Shown here in pieces: positions 48,227 to 57,583 of a stretch of 64,000 nt of DNA. Location: the NCBI RefSeq assembly GCF_004359505.1, contig NZ_SCWE01000002.1, forward strand, positions 349,665 through 413,664, written 5' to 3'. The number at the start of each line of letters is the position of its first letter. Position 1 is the first letter of the stretch. Made by a program: the position numbers and the translations under genes. The notes under the pieces were generated by a model, which saw only the letters and a program-made list of their open reading frames with translations, searched no databases and was not told where the DNA came from. The stretch is from Macrococcus hajekii. Lineage in GTDB: Bacteria > Bacillota > Bacilli > Staphylococcales > Staphylococcaceae.

Positions 48227-48919
48227 TCAATGATGGTTGAAAATCATTTCAGTTTTGAGCTGGTCTGTAGCTTCATATACTTTCAGCTCTGTTAAGCGAT
48301 GAATCAATGCCTGTTGAAGCTCAAATGCTTCAGCGGGTGTTTTTACTTTAGAAGAAAGCTCTACAATATGAGTCTCTCCAATATCCCACTTTTCCAGCTT
48401 GATTTTATAACTGTTCAATTTTCCGATATGTCTTTCGAATTCAACCGGTCCTACTAACGTAGATTCATCTAATTCGGTCAGATAGGGCGCAAATATGTCA
48501 GGCGCCTGCTCGGTAATATGCTGATGACTGACATCAAGAGCAGGTAAAATATGTTCATCGAGCGGAACTTCTACCACATGTGTCACACTGAGTGTCTGTG
48601 TATTGATGCCATACTCAACTTCCAGTTCGCCATTGATACCGTCTTTTTCAGCCTGTTTAATAGCAGCTTCCACATCATGGTCATTGATAGGGTATCGTTT
48701 CTTGTACTGCAGTTCCAGATGTTCATCGTATTCAGATTTTCTGACGCGAATGGTCACTTTGTTATCATAGTTCATTCTTGTCTGATGATCGATAAACTGA
48801 ACGAGAAAATCTTCATCCTTACTTTTTGCTTTAAAAGCTTTTAATAATTTATTTTTAATATGTCCTTTTTTATTCAACACTTTAGTGCTATCCGCATAAA
48901 CCTTTACTTCATAGATCAT
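48227..48919 (-). CDS. Hypothetical protein, possibly CYTH-like, 230 aa
   Basis: Not recognised with confidence. The start MIYEVKVYADS and the later KVTIRVRKSEYDEHLELQYKKRYP have the alternating charged strands seen in CYTH phosphatases, but the full ExExK signature is not evident. I choose ATG 48919 (GAGG 9 nt upstream) over the ATG at 48940. Two perfect copies of a 33-bp unit lie just upstream. Confidence 0.65.
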   Translation of the reverse strand: MIYEVKVYADSTKVLNKKGHIKNKLLKAFKAKSKDEDFLVQFIDHQTRMNYDNKVTIRVRKSEYDEHLELQYKKRYPINDHDVEAAIKQAEKDGINGELEVEYGINTQTLSVTHVVEVPLDEHILPALDVSHQHITEQAPDIFAPYLTELDESTLVGPVEFERHIGKLNSYKIKLEKWDIGETHIVELSSKVKTPAEAFELQQALIHRLTELKVYEATDQLKTEMIFNHH

Positions 48920-48941
48920 TTTATAGTGCCTCGCTTTCATT

Positions 48942-49007
48942 GATTAATCTTTACCCATTTTATATGAAAATTAAGATTAATCTTTACCCATTTTATATGA
49001 AAATTAA
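48942..49007. repeat. Perfect 33-bp tandem duplication
   Basis: Positions 48942-48974 are identical to 48975-49007. The unit is AT-rich with TTTACCCATTTTATATG at its centre. It lies between the start of the minus-strand gene and the tRNA-Ser promoter. Confidence 0.95.
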
Positions 49008-49021
49008 AAATAGCAAAACTG

Positions 49022-49050
49022 TTGACAAATATTTAGACATATTATAAGAT
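49022..49050 (+). promoter_or_regulatory. Promoter of tRNA-Ser
   Basis: TTGACA (49022-49027), a 17-bp spacer and TAAGAT (49045-49050), 17 nt before the tRNA. Confidence 0.75.
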
Positions 49051-49066
49051 TGATATTGTCTTATTT

Positions 49067-49159
49067 GGAGGAATACCCAAGTCCGGCTGAAGGGATCGGT
49101 CTTGAAAACCGACAGGGGCTTAACGGCTCGCGGGGGTTCGAATCCCTCTTCCTCCGCCA
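49067..49159 (+). tRNA. tRNA-Ser (UGA)
   Basis: A 93-nt type II tRNA with acceptor stem GGAGGAA/TTCCTCC, anticodon loop CTTGAAA (anticodon TGA), a long variable arm, T loop GGGTTCGAATCCC and an encoded CCA end. It stands alone before the trehalose operon. Confidence 0.97.
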
Positions 49160-49192
49160 TTATTTTTATAATTAAACGAAAATATATAGATC

Positions 49193-49221
49193 GATGTCCT
49201 GTTAATCAGGGCATCTTTTTT
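49193..49221 (+). terminator. Terminator after tRNA-Ser
   Basis: GATGTCCTG pairs with CAGGGCATC (one G-T pair) and is followed by six T residues. Confidence 0.88.
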
Positions 49222-49274
49222 GTTTATATGAGATATGTTACTAAAGTAAATAAAATAACTGTGAAACCCCTTTC

Positions 49275-49312
49275 TGAAAGCATTTACAAACTTGTATAGA
49301 CATTGATACAAT
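49275..49312 (+). promoter_or_regulatory. Promoter, cre site and TreR operator of the tre operon
   Basis: TTTACA (49283-49288) and TACAAT (49307-49312), 18 bp apart. TGAAAGCATTTACA (49275-49288) matches the CcpA cre consensus except for A in the central CG. TTGTAT (49292-49297) and ATACAA (49306-49311) form an inverted repeat between the boxes, the likely TreR operator. This predicts induction by trehalose-6-phosphate and catabolite repression. Confidence 0.72.
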
Positions 49313-49342
49313 TAAAGCATTCAAGTTAGAGGAGATGAAGTT

Positions 49343-50806
49343 ATGGCAGTTAATAGAGATGATGTCAGACGAATTATTGATGCTATTGGCGGGAAAGAGA
49401 ATGTCAATGCGGCAACACACTGTGTAACCCGTTTACGTTTAGCACTTGATGATGAGTCTAAAGTCAATAAAGAAGAATTGGATAAGATTGATCTTGTAAA
49501 AGGTTCATTCGCAGCAAATAACCAGTTCCAGATTGTTATTGGACCGGGAACAGTAGACGAAGCTTATAAGGTCTTTACTGAAGAAACAGGAATGGGTGAG
49601 AGCTCGAAAGAAGAAGTGAAAGCGGCGGCGGCAGACAAAATGAATCCACTTCAACGTGCGATTAAAACATTAGGTGATGTCTTTATTCCATTATTGCCTG
49701 CTATCGTAACAGCAGGTCTATTGCTTGGTTTAAATAATGTGTTAACAGCAGGTGGGTTATTTGGCAAACAATCTTTAGTTGAGATGTATCCGCAACTTAA
49801 AGATTTGGCAGAAATCATTAACTTTATTGCAGCAGCTCCCTTTATCTTTTTACCTGCCTTAATCGGTTGGTCGGCAATGCGTGTCTTTGGTGGTAGTCCA
49901 ATTCTTGGATTAGTACTTGGTTTGATTATGTGTCACCCTGGTCTTGCTTCTCAATATAGTTTAGGTAATGCTGAGACAGGGCAACTGACAGAGATTCCTC
50001 AGTGGGATGTATTTGGACTTCATATTAATAAGTTAAATTATCAGGGTCAGGTATTACCGGTATTACTTGCAGCTTGGTTACTTGCTAAAGTAGAACGTTT
50101 CTTAAATAAACGTGTTCACGATTCAATCAAAATGCTAGTTGTTGGACCTGTTGCTTTATTATTAGTTGGATTCTTATCATTCTTAATTATTGGACCTGTT
50201 GCTTTATGGTTAGGTACGCAAATTACAGGTATTATCCAATTTATTTTCGGTCAAGCGGGCTGGTTAGGCGGACTTATTTACGGACTTATTTATGCACCAC
50301 TTGTAGTGACAGGGCTGCACCACATGTTCCTGGCAGTTGACTTCCAGTTGATGAGTTCATCTCTTGGTGGCACTTATTTATGGCCGATTCTAGCTATTTC
50401 AAATATTGCTCAAGGTTCTGCAGCATTCGCGGCTTGGTTCTTATACAAACGTCGTAAAATGGTGAAAGAAGAAGGGCTTGCTCTTACTTCAGGAATTTCA
50501 GGCTGGTTGGGTGTTACTGAACCGGCTATGTTCGGTGTTAATATTCCCCTCAAGTATCCATTTATCGCTGCTGTTATTACGACTGGAATCGTGGGAGCAT
50601 TATTTGGCGCACAAAAAGTACTAGGTAAAGTAGGCGTAGGTGGCGTACCAGGTATCATTTCAATTAATGAAGGATTCCGTATGACATTCTTAATTGGTAT
50701 GGCCATCGCAATGGTATTACCGATTGTACTGACACTTATTTTCTCAAGATTTTCTAAAGGTAGTGAAGCAGCACCGATTGTAAAAGACGAAAAATTAATG
50801 AAGTAG
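49343..50806 (+). CDS. treP: Trehalose-specific PTS transporter EIIBC
   Basis: Imports and phosphorylates trehalose. The 487 residues have the EIIB domain (about 1-85) with the phosphocysteine in ATHCVTRLRLAL and the EIIC domain of about ten membrane helices (from about 105; QRAIKTLGDVFIPLLPAIVTAGLLLG), with the GWLGVTEPAMFGVN motif. No EIIA domain is present, so it must borrow one, as in B. subtilis. First gene of treP-treC-treR. Confidence 0.95.
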   Translation: MAVNRDDVRRIIDAIGGKENVNAATHCVTRLRLALDDESKVNKEELDKIDLVKGSFAANNQFQIVIGPGTVDEAYKVFTEETGMGESSKEEVKAAAADKMNPLQRAIKTLGDVFIPLLPAIVTAGLLLGLNNVLTAGGLFGKQSLVEMYPQLKDLAEIINFIAAAPFIFLPALIGWSAMRVFGGSPILGLVLGLIMCHPGLASQYSLGNAETGQLTEIPQWDVFGLHINKLNYQGQVLPVLLAAWLLAKVERFLNKRVHDSIKMLVVGPVALLLVGFLSFLIIGPVALWLGTQITGIIQFIFGQAGWLGGLIYGLIYAPLVVTGLHHMFLAVDFQLMSSSLGGTYLWPILAISNIAQGSAAFAAWFLYKRRKMVKEEGLALTSGISGWLGVTEPAMFGVNIPLKYPFIAAVITTGIVGALFGAQKVLGKVGVGGVPGIISINEGFRMTFLIGMAIAMVLPIVLTLIFSRFSKGSEAAPIVKDEKLMK

Positions 50807-50821
50807 TGAGGAGTTTTAAAA

Positions 50822-52456
50822 ATGGCAGTTACTGATTGGAAGAAATCAGTCGTCTATCAGATTTATCCGAAATCATTTAAAGATACGACAGGTAATGGAC
50901 AAGGTGATATTAATGGGATTATCGAGAAACTGGATTATTTAAAAGTGCTGGGTATTGATTATATCTGGCTCACGCCTGTTTATCGTTCACCTATGAATGA
51001 CAATGGTTATGATATCAGTGATTATTATGAGATTAATCCTGACTTCGGTACGAAAGAAGACTTTAAACGTCTGCTCGACTCGGCCCATGCACGTGGCATC
51101 AAGATTATGTCGGATATCGTGATCAATCATACCTCTACCTATCACAACTGGTTTGTTGAATCTCGTAAATCTGAAGATAATCCATATCGTGACTACTATA
51201 TCTGGAAAGATGGACAGGATGGTCCGCCGACGAACTGGGAGTCCAAGTTCGGTGGTAATGCATGGCAATTCGACGAGGCAACGGGTCAATATTATCTGCG
51301 TCTCTTCGATGTCACTCAGGCCGATTTGAACTGGGAAAATGAAGCGGTACGTCGTGATATTTACGATATGATTAATTACTGGATTGATTTTGGTATGGAT
51401 GGCTTCCGTTTTGATGTCATCAATCTGATTTCAAAAGGTTCTTACGATAATTCACCAAAAGAAGGTAAAGAATTCTATACGGATGGACCGAAAGTTCATG
51501 ACTATCTGCATGAGATGAATCGTGCGACATTTGGTGATAAAGAAGGTTTTATGACAGTAGGTGAGATGAGTTCGACGACGCTTGAACACTGTATTAAGTA
51601 TACGAAGCCTGAGCGACAGGAACTGAGTAGTGTCTTTAACTTCCATCATCTTAAAGTGGATTATCAGGACGGTGAGAAGTGGTCTGAGATGCCGTATGAT
51701 TTTATCGAACTGAAGAAAATTCTCTTCAGGTGGCAGACGGGTATCGCAGCAGGTGGCGGCTGGAATGCGATTTTCTGGTGTAACCATGATCAGCCTCGTG
51801 TCGTTTCAAGATTTGGTGATGATTCTTCCGAAGAGAATCGTGTGCTTAGCGCAAAAATGCTGGCTATTACGCTTCATTTTCTGCAAGGGACTCCTTATAT
51901 TTATCAAGGCGAAGAAATTGGTATGACGAATCTTGGTTTTGAAGATATGAGTCAGTACCGTGATGTAGAGTCGTTGAATGCTTATCCTATTATGCTTGAA
52001 AAGGGCATTTCACATGAAGAAGCGATTCGGATTCTTCAGCAGAAATCACGTGATAATTCACGGTCACCTGTTCAATGGGATGCTTCTGATAATGCCGGTT
52101 TTACTACGGGCACACCATGGATTGATGTTGCCCATAATTATAAGACTATTAATGTGGAACGTGCACTGGAGGATGATCGGTCAATCTTCTATACGTATCA
52201 GAAATTGATACAACTACGTCATGATCTTGATGTTATGACTTACGGTAGTATTGTTCCGGAACTTATTGATCATCCTCAGATTTTCGCTTATAGACGTCAG
52301 TATAAAGGGCAGGAAGTAACGGTCCTGGCGAATTTCAGTAAGGAAGCTGTCAAAATTCCCGCATCAATGGCTATAATGGGAGAAACTTTAATAAACAACT
52401 ATGAAGGGGTTCATGATACGCTTCAACCTTATCAGGCAGTTGCAATATTAAAATAA
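50822..52456 (+). CDS. treC: Alpha,alpha-phosphotrehalase (trehalose-6-phosphate hydrolase)
   Basis: GH13 enzyme that splits trehalose-6-phosphate into glucose and glucose-6-phosphate in the cytoplasm. The 544 residues begin WKKSVVYQIYPKSFKDTTGNGQGD and have the nucleophile Asp in DGFRFDVINL, the acid Glu in VGEMSSTT and the stabilising FWCNHDQPR. Context with treP and treR settles the substrate among GH13 oligo-glucosidases. A GAGG site precedes the ATG. Confidence 0.95.
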   Translation: MAVTDWKKSVVYQIYPKSFKDTTGNGQGDINGIIEKLDYLKVLGIDYIWLTPVYRSPMNDNGYDISDYYEINPDFGTKEDFKRLLDSAHARGIKIMSDIVINHTSTYHNWFVESRKSEDNPYRDYYIWKDGQDGPPTNWESKFGGNAWQFDEATGQYYLRLFDVTQADLNWENEAVRRDIYDMINYWIDFGMDGFRFDVINLISKGSYDNSPKEGKEFYTDGPKVHDYLHEMNRATFGDKEGFMTVGEMSSTTLEHCIKYTKPERQELSSVFNFHHLKVDYQDGEKWSEMPYDFIELKKILFRWQTGIAAGGGWNAIFWCNHDQPRVVSRFGDDSSEENRVLSAKMLAITLHFLQGTPYIYQGEEIGMTNLGFEDMSQYRDVESLNAYPIMLEKGISHEEAIRILQQKSRDNSRSPVQWDASDNAGFTTGTPWIDVAHNYKTINVERALEDDRSIFYTYQKLIQLRHDLDVMTYGSIVPELIDHPQIFAYRRQYKGQEVTVLANFSKEAVKIPASMAIMGETLINNYEGVHDTLQPYQAVAILK

Positions 52457-52485
52457 CTTCATCACCAAGAATAAGAGGGATAATA

Positions 52486-53220
52486 ATGAACAGGAATAAA
52501 TACCAGGCTATCTATCAGGAAATCAGTGGACAGATTCTTCAAGGAGAATATGAATTCCATGATCAACTGCCTTCTGAGAGCATATTGGTCAAACACTATA
52601 ATGTATCACGTGAAACGGTGCGTAAGGCACTAAATTTACTGCAGTTAAATGGCTATATCCAGAAGTTAAAAGGAAAAGGGTCAGTCGTTATCTATCAGGA
52701 GAGTACTAATTTCCCTTTTTCCAAGTTGATCAGCTTCGAGGAAATTAATAATTCTTTAGGTATGGATTACGAGACGAAAGTAGAATCATTTCAGCGGGTA
52801 TCTGTCAGTGGACATCCTCTTGTTAAAGCAGCACTTCATTTAGAGGATGAAGCTGATCTGTATGAAGTCATCCGTTCTCGTCGCAAGAATGGCCGGGTTA
52901 ATATTATTGATACAGATTATTTCCTCGCTGATATTGTAGAAGGTCTGACAGAAGAAATAGCACAACAGTCTATCTATGCCTATATAGAGAATGAGCTGGA
53001 TTTAAATATCAGTTATTCGAATAAAGCCATTACTTTTGAGCCGATGACAGATGCAGAACTTGAAATCTTTGGTACAGTTGAACCGCCTTATGCTGCGACT
53101 GTCCGTTCAATCGTTCATTTATCGAATGCAGTTCCTTTTCAATATAATATTTCTAAACATAGAGCAAGTGAGTTCAAATTTGTCGATTTTTCTAGAAGAA
53201 ACCTAGAAGCGGATAAATAA
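52486..53220 (+). CDS. treR: Trehalose operon repressor
   Basis: GntR/HutC-family regulator. The 244 residues have the winged helix-turn-helix (about 1-70; LPSESILVKHYNVSRETVRKALNLLQLNGYIQKLKGKGSVV) and a UTRA ligand-binding domain that should bind trehalose-6-phosphate. It closes the operon, so it probably represses its own synthesis through the operator at 49292-49311. Confidence 0.94.
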   Translation: MNRNKYQAIYQEISGQILQGEYEFHDQLPSESILVKHYNVSRETVRKALNLLQLNGYIQKLKGKGSVVIYQESTNFPFSKLISFEEINNSLGMDYETKVESFQRVSVSGHPLVKAALHLEDEADLYEVIRSRRKNGRVNIIDTDYFLADIVEGLTEEIAQQSIYAYIENELDLNISYSNKAITFEPMTDAELEIFGTVEPPYAATVRSIVHLSNAVPFQYNISKHRASEFKFVDFSRRNLEADK

Positions 53221-53259
53221 CTTGCAAAGTACAAGAGACATATAGTATCATATATACTA

Positions 53260-53530
53260 CCGTGCTAAGTGGGGAGGTAGCGGTTCCCTGTACTTGCAAT
53301 CCGCTTAGGCAAGACTGAATTCCTTTGCTACGGTAAGCAATTTGTGAGGTCTGACTTTGACACGTAGTGTTGAGAAGTCGGTCCTGGTCAACATAAGCCC
53401 ATGAATCATGTCAGGTCCGGAAGGAAGCAGCATTAAGTGGTACCTTGTGTGTGGCTGGGGTAGCCGTCTTTGAGCTGTCGATCAAGGTTCCGCTCATGCC
53501 TGCTTAACAAAGCAAAGGTGCACGGCTTTT
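53260..53530 (+). ncRNA. ffs: Signal recognition particle RNA (long Bacillus-type scRNA)
   Basis: The SRP54-binding hairpin is recognisable at GTCAGGTCCGGAAGGAAGC (53420-53438), and the Alu part at GTGCTAAGTGGGGAGGTAGCGG near the 5' end. CCGTGC at 53260-53265 pairs with GCACGG at 53520-53525, closing the molecule at about 270 nt, the size of the Bacillus/Staphylococcus RNA. A TATACT box lies at 53253-53258 and a T-run after 53526. End positions are good to a few bases. Confidence 0.93.
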
Positions 53531-53558
53531 TAATTTCTTAATCTTATATTTAAACTTC

Positions 53559-53587
53559 AAGACATATCCAGTGGATATGTCTTTTTA
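53559..53587. terminator. Terminator-like hairpin after the SRP RNA
   Basis: AAGACATATCC pairs with GGATATGTCTT around a 3-nt loop, followed by T residues. Confidence 0.82.
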
Positions 53588-53639
53588 ATTTTTTCAAATT
53601 ATGTCATAATTTGAAAGTGAATCGAGGAGGAGTAATAAT

Positions 53640-54884
53640 ATGAAATTCTGTGAACTGACGATTGATGAATTTGATTCATTTGTAAAAGATGAATTCAGTC
53701 ATTATACGCAATCACGTGCACACTATGAAGGGCGAAAGGCTATGAACCTGGATGTTCATTTAGTAGGTGTGAAAGAAGGTGAGCGTGTGCTTGCGGCCTG
53801 TCTATTAAACGGGGCGCCAAGCTTTAAATTCTTTAAATATTTTTATACGCATAAAGGACCGGTTATGGACCACCATAACGAAGAACTGGTGAGATTCTTC
53901 TATACACATCTCACTAAATACCTGAAAGCACGCAAAGGTCTATTCGTTCTTGTCGACCCGTATGTGACAAGAAATTATCTGGACGGAGATGGCAATGTCA
54001 CAGAAGAACAGCCGGTTGATGAGATTATTGAGACAATGACATCACTGGGTTATATGCATAAAGGTTATTCAGTAGGCTATTCTTTAGATTCTCAGGCGCG
54101 TTATTTCTCTGTTCTTGATCTGACAGCGAAGTCGGATGCTGAGCTGCTGAAGGAGATGGAATATAAGACGCGTCGTAATATCAATAAGACTATTGAAATG
54201 GGTGTGCAGATTCGTGATTTAGCCGATGATGAGATGGAGAAGTTTTTCAGACTGTATCGTATGGCAGAAGATAAGCATGATTTCTCACTCTTTGACCTTG
54301 CTACATTCAAACGTATGAAAAAGATGTACGGGGACAATGCGCGTGTTGTGATGACTTATATCGATCTGAATGAATATTTAGAGCGTCTAAACGTGCAGTT
54401 AAAAGAAAAACAGTCTGAATTCGAAGCGTCTGACGCAGAGCTGAAAGAAAACCCGGATTTCAGAAAACTGAAGAATAAAACAGCTGAACTTGAAAAAGCC
54501 GTGAAGCAGATTGAGAAAAAGATTAAAGAAACAGAAGAATTAAAGACAACTGACGATGATGTACTTGAACTGGCGAGTGCCATCTATATCTTCAATAATC
54601 ATGAGCTTTACTATTTATCAAGTGGCTCTAATCCTAAATATAATAAATTTATGGGTGCTTATCTTATGCAGTGGGAAATGATTAAGTTTGCCAATCAACT
54701 CGGCTTAAAACGCTATAATTTTTACGGGGTCAGCGGTGATTTCAATGAAGAAACTTCACCGGATATGGGTGTCATTAAGTTTAAGAAAGGCTTCAATGCT
54801 TACATCGATGAACAGATCGGAGACTTCATTAAACCGCTTAATGCACCTGCCTATAAGCTCTATAAATTATTAAAACGAAAATAA
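53640..54884 (+). CDS. FemABX-family peptidoglycan aminoacyltransferase
   Basis: tRNA-dependent ligase that adds amino acids to the peptidoglycan interpeptide bridge. The 414 residues have two GNAT-like subdomains (about 1-150 and 150-400; RRNINKTIEMGVQIRDL, LYYLSSGSNPKYNKFMGAYLMQWEMIKFA, YNFYGVSGDF) and an inserted two-helix coiled-coil arm (about 240-305; LKEKQSEFEASDAELKENPDF), as in FemA/FemB. Which residue it adds is not shown. Its place between SRP RNA and dnaX differs from the femAB locus of S. aureus. Confidence 0.88.
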   Translation: MKFCELTIDEFDSFVKDEFSHYTQSRAHYEGRKAMNLDVHLVGVKEGERVLAACLLNGAPSFKFFKYFYTHKGPVMDHHNEELVRFFYTHLTKYLKARKGLFVLVDPYVTRNYLDGDGNVTEEQPVDEIIETMTSLGYMHKGYSVGYSLDSQARYFSVLDLTAKSDAELLKEMEYKTRRNINKTIEMGVQIRDLADDEMEKFFRLYRMAEDKHDFSLFDLATFKRMKKMYGDNARVVMTYIDLNEYLERLNVQLKEKQSEFEASDAELKENPDFRKLKNKTAELEKAVKQIEKKIKETEELKTTDDDVLELASAIYIFNNHELYYLSSGSNPKYNKFMGAYLMQWEMIKFANQLGLKRYNFYGVSGDFNEETSPDMGVIKFKKGFNAYIDEQIGDFIKPLNAPAYKLYKLLKRK

Positions 54885-54971
54885 TGTTTGAATAGGGACA
54901 CTACTTGTGTTCCTATTTTTTGTGATTGAAAATGGTATAATAGATTTATTACAACGTGTGGAGGGGACGTC

Positions 54972-56615
54972 TTGAGTTATCAAGCTTTATATCGTGTATT
55001 CCGGTCTCAATCATTTGAAGAAGTGATAGGCCAGAAACATGTCACAACGACGCTGAAAAATGCGATTGCCAGAAATAAGATTTCTCATGCTTATCTGTTC
55101 AACGGTCCGCGCGGAACAGGCAAGACAAGTATTGCGAAGATATTTGCCAAAGCGATTAATTGTACAGAGAGATATGACGGAGAGCCGTGCAATACGTGTC
55201 CTAGTTGTATCTCGATTACAAACGGCTCCAATTCAGATGTTATTGAGATTGACGCAGCGAGTAATAATGGGGTCGATGAAATTCGGAATATTAGGGATAA
55301 AGTCAAATATGCACCTGGTGAATCTAAATATAAGGTCTATATTATCGATGAAGTGCACATGCTGACAACAGGCGCTTTTAATGCATTGTTGAAAACGTTA
55401 GAAGAGCCGCCTGCGCATGCTATTTTTATTTTAGCAACAACTGAACCGCATAAAATCCCGCCGACCATTATTTCAAGATGTCAGCGCTTTGATTTCAAAG
55501 CCATCAGCACACCTGATATCATGCAGCATTTGGCTTATGTCTGTGATAAGGAAGCGATCACTTATGAACAGGCAGCGCTTGAGTTTATTGCACAGTCGGC
55601 TGAAGGGGGGATGCGTGACGCCCTTAGTATTCTTGACCAGGCGATTGCATTCGGTGATGAATCACTGACATTACAGCATGTTCTAAATGTAACAGGAAGT
55701 GTCGGCAAAGAGGAATTCAGACAGTTGACGGATTTGATTATACAGCATGATGTACGAGGCGCGTTTGATCTCTTCCATCAGCTTCTAAGTGATGGTAAAG
55801 AAGTAAATCGCCTAGTGAATGACCTTATTTACTTCTTACGTGACGTCATCGTTGATTTTGTAACAGGCGAGCAACAAGAAGGAGAGATTTACACGCTCGA
55901 GCTCTCCACTATCTATGAAATGATCGATAAAATTAATGATACGCTTGTCTCTATGCGTTTTGCGGTCAACATGAATCTTCACTTCGAAGTGTTGATAGTA
56001 AAGTTATCTGAGCTGGTTAAAGTAAAAGAGAAAATAAATGGTCCTGCAACTGAAACGATAGATCATGCTTATATTGATGAACGTCTGAAAGCATTTGAAG
56101 AAAAACTATCAGCAGTTCAGTTGAATCCAGTGGTATCAGCACCATCCAAGCCTGCCAAAAGAGAAAATAAAACAAAAAATCATTTTTCAATGGCGCAGAT
56201 TGAAACAGTACTGGATAACGCAAATAGGGAAGATCTGACGTATCTGCAGGAAAACTGGCAGTCCTTAATTGATCACGTTAAACAAAATGATCAGCGTGCA
56301 CTTGTCAGTCTGCTACAGAATTCAGAGCCTGTTGCAGCGAGTGCAACCCACGTGCTGATTAAATTCAGTGATGACATTCACTCTGATATTGTTAACAAAG
56401 ATGAAGAAAAACGAGAAAAGATTGAGTCGATTGTGTACACAATCATCAATAAAAAAGTTAAAATGGTAGGTGTACCAGACTCACAGTGGCTGCAGGTCAG
56501 ACATGAATATATCCAGAACCGTAAAGCACAACCGGTTGATAAGCCGAAACAGCAGGATATTGTGAAGACAGCAGAAGAGTTATTTGGGAAAGATACCATT
56601 AATATCATTGACTAA
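54972..56615 (+). CDS. dnaX: DNA polymerase III subunits tau/gamma
   Basis: Clamp-loader ATPase. The 547 residues have Walker A GPRGTGKTS (about 45-53), the zinc module C-x8-C-x2-C-x2-C (CTERYDGEPCNTCPSC), Walker B VYIIDEVHML and the SRC motif ISRCQRFDF. The C-terminal third is variable. It starts at TTG 54972 with GGAGGGG upstream. I see no obvious frameshift site for a gamma form. Followed by ybaB and recR in the conserved order. Confidence 0.96.
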   Translation: MSYQALYRVFRSQSFEEVIGQKHVTTTLKNAIARNKISHAYLFNGPRGTGKTSIAKIFAKAINCTERYDGEPCNTCPSCISITNGSNSDVIEIDAASNNGVDEIRNIRDKVKYAPGESKYKVYIIDEVHMLTTGAFNALLKTLEEPPAHAIFILATTEPHKIPPTIISRCQRFDFKAISTPDIMQHLAYVCDKEAITYEQAALEFIAQSAEGGMRDALSILDQAIAFGDESLTLQHVLNVTGSVGKEEFRQLTDLIIQHDVRGAFDLFHQLLSDGKEVNRLVNDLIYFLRDVIVDFVTGEQQEGEIYTLELSTIYEMIDKINDTLVSMRFAVNMNLHFEVLIVKLSELVKVKEKINGPATETIDHAYIDERLKAFEEKLSAVQLNPVVSAPSKPAKRENKTKNHFSMAQIETVLDNANREDLTYLQENWQSLIDHVKQNDQRALVSLLQNSEPVAASATHVLIKFSDDIHSDIVNKDEEKREKIESIVYTIINKKVKMVGVPDSQWLQVRHEYIQNRKAQPVDKPKQQDIVKTAEELFGKDTINIID

Positions 56616-56630
56616 TAGGAGGAAATAATT

Positions 56631-56951
56631 ATGCGCGGTGGCGGAAATATGCAGCAAATGATGAAACAAATGCAGAAAATGCAAAAGAAAATGGCTGAAG
56701 AACAGGAGAAATTAAAAGAAGAACGTATCGAAGGTACAGCAGGTGGCGGTATGGTGACTGTTGTAGTATCAGGTCATAAAGAAGTAATCGATGTCATCAT
56801 TAAAGAAGAAGTAGTAGATCCAGAAGATATCGAAATGTTACAGGATTTAGTGTTAGCAGCGACAAACGAAGCGTTATCTAAAGCAGATGATGTAACAGCA
56901 GAACGTTTAGGTCAGCACACTAAAGGATTAAATATTCCGGGAATGATGTAA
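56631..56951 (+). CDS. ybaB: Nucleoid-associated protein, YbaB/EbfC family
   Basis: DNA-binding dimer of 106 residues with the family pattern [21 protein letters not shown] and [17 protein letters not shown]. It is always encoded between dnaX and recR. TAGGAGG precedes the ATG, and the stop shares a base with recR (TAATG). Confidence 0.95.
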   Translation: MRGGGNMQQMMKQMQKMQKKMAEEQEKLKEERIEGTAGGGMVTVVVSGHKEVIDVIIKEEVVDPEDIEMLQDLVLAATNEALSKADDVTAERLGQHTKGLNIPGMM

Positions 56952-57547
56952 TGCATTATCCTGCACCTATATCAAGATTGATTGATAGCTTTATGAAGTT
57001 ACCAGGTGTTGGACCGAAGACAGCTTCACGACTTGCTTTTCATGTCCTGGACATGAAAGAAGAAGACGTGATGAACTTTGCCAAAGCCTTAGTTGATGTA
57101 AAAAGAGAACTGACTTACTGTTCTGTATGCGGACACATTACGGATACAGATCCTTGTTACATCTGTCAGGATAAAACACGAGACCGTTCGATGATCTGTG
57201 TAGTTGAAGAGTCAAAAGATGTGATTGCGATGGAGAAAATGCGTGAATATAAAGGGCTATATCATGTCCTGCAGGGCGCTATCTCTCCGATGGAAGGCAT
57301 TGGTCCTGAAGATATCAATATCTCGAGCCTCTTAACGCGTCTGAAGGATGAGGAAGTTCAGGAATTGATTCTCGCAACTAATCCGAATATCGAGGGTGAA
57401 TCAACAGCAATGTATATCTCAAGACTCATCAAACCAATCGGCATTAAGACCACACGTCTCGCACATGGTCTCCCAGTCGGTGGCGACCTTGAATATGCAG
57501 ATGAAGTGACTTTATCTAAAGCGATATCCGGACGTACAGAAATATAA
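56951..57547 (+). CDS. recR: Recombination protein RecR
   Basis: Works with RecF and RecO to load RecA. The 198 residues have the N-terminal helix-hairpin-helix ([17 protein letters not shown]), the zinc finger ([16 protein letters not shown]), the TOPRIM domain ([14 protein letters not shown]) and a C-terminal Walker-B-like stretch. Coupled to ybaB by a one-base overlap. Confidence 0.97.
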   Translation: MHYPAPISRLIDSFMKLPGVGPKTASRLAFHVLDMKEEDVMNFAKALVDVKRELTYCSVCGHITDTDPCYICQDKTRDRSMICVVEESKDVIAMEKMREYKGLYHVLQGAISPMEGIGPEDINISSLLTRLKDEEVQELILATNPNIEGESTAMYISRLIKPIGIKTTRLAHGLPVGGDLEYADEVTLSKAISGRTEI

Positions 57548-57548
57548 G

Positions 57549-57581
57549 AAGAAACCTCCCCAAAAAGGGGAGGTTTCTTTT
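57549..57581. terminator. Terminator between recR and phnE
   Basis: AGAAACCTCCCC pairs with GGGGAGGTTTCT around AAAAA, with T residues on the plus strand and A/T on the other side; it can serve both convergent operons. Confidence 0.9.
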
Positions 57582-57583
57582 GT

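Noticed and set aside
54972..56615. Programmed frameshift in dnaX for a gamma subunit
   Set aside because: I saw no A-run with following structure of the known type in the middle of the gene.
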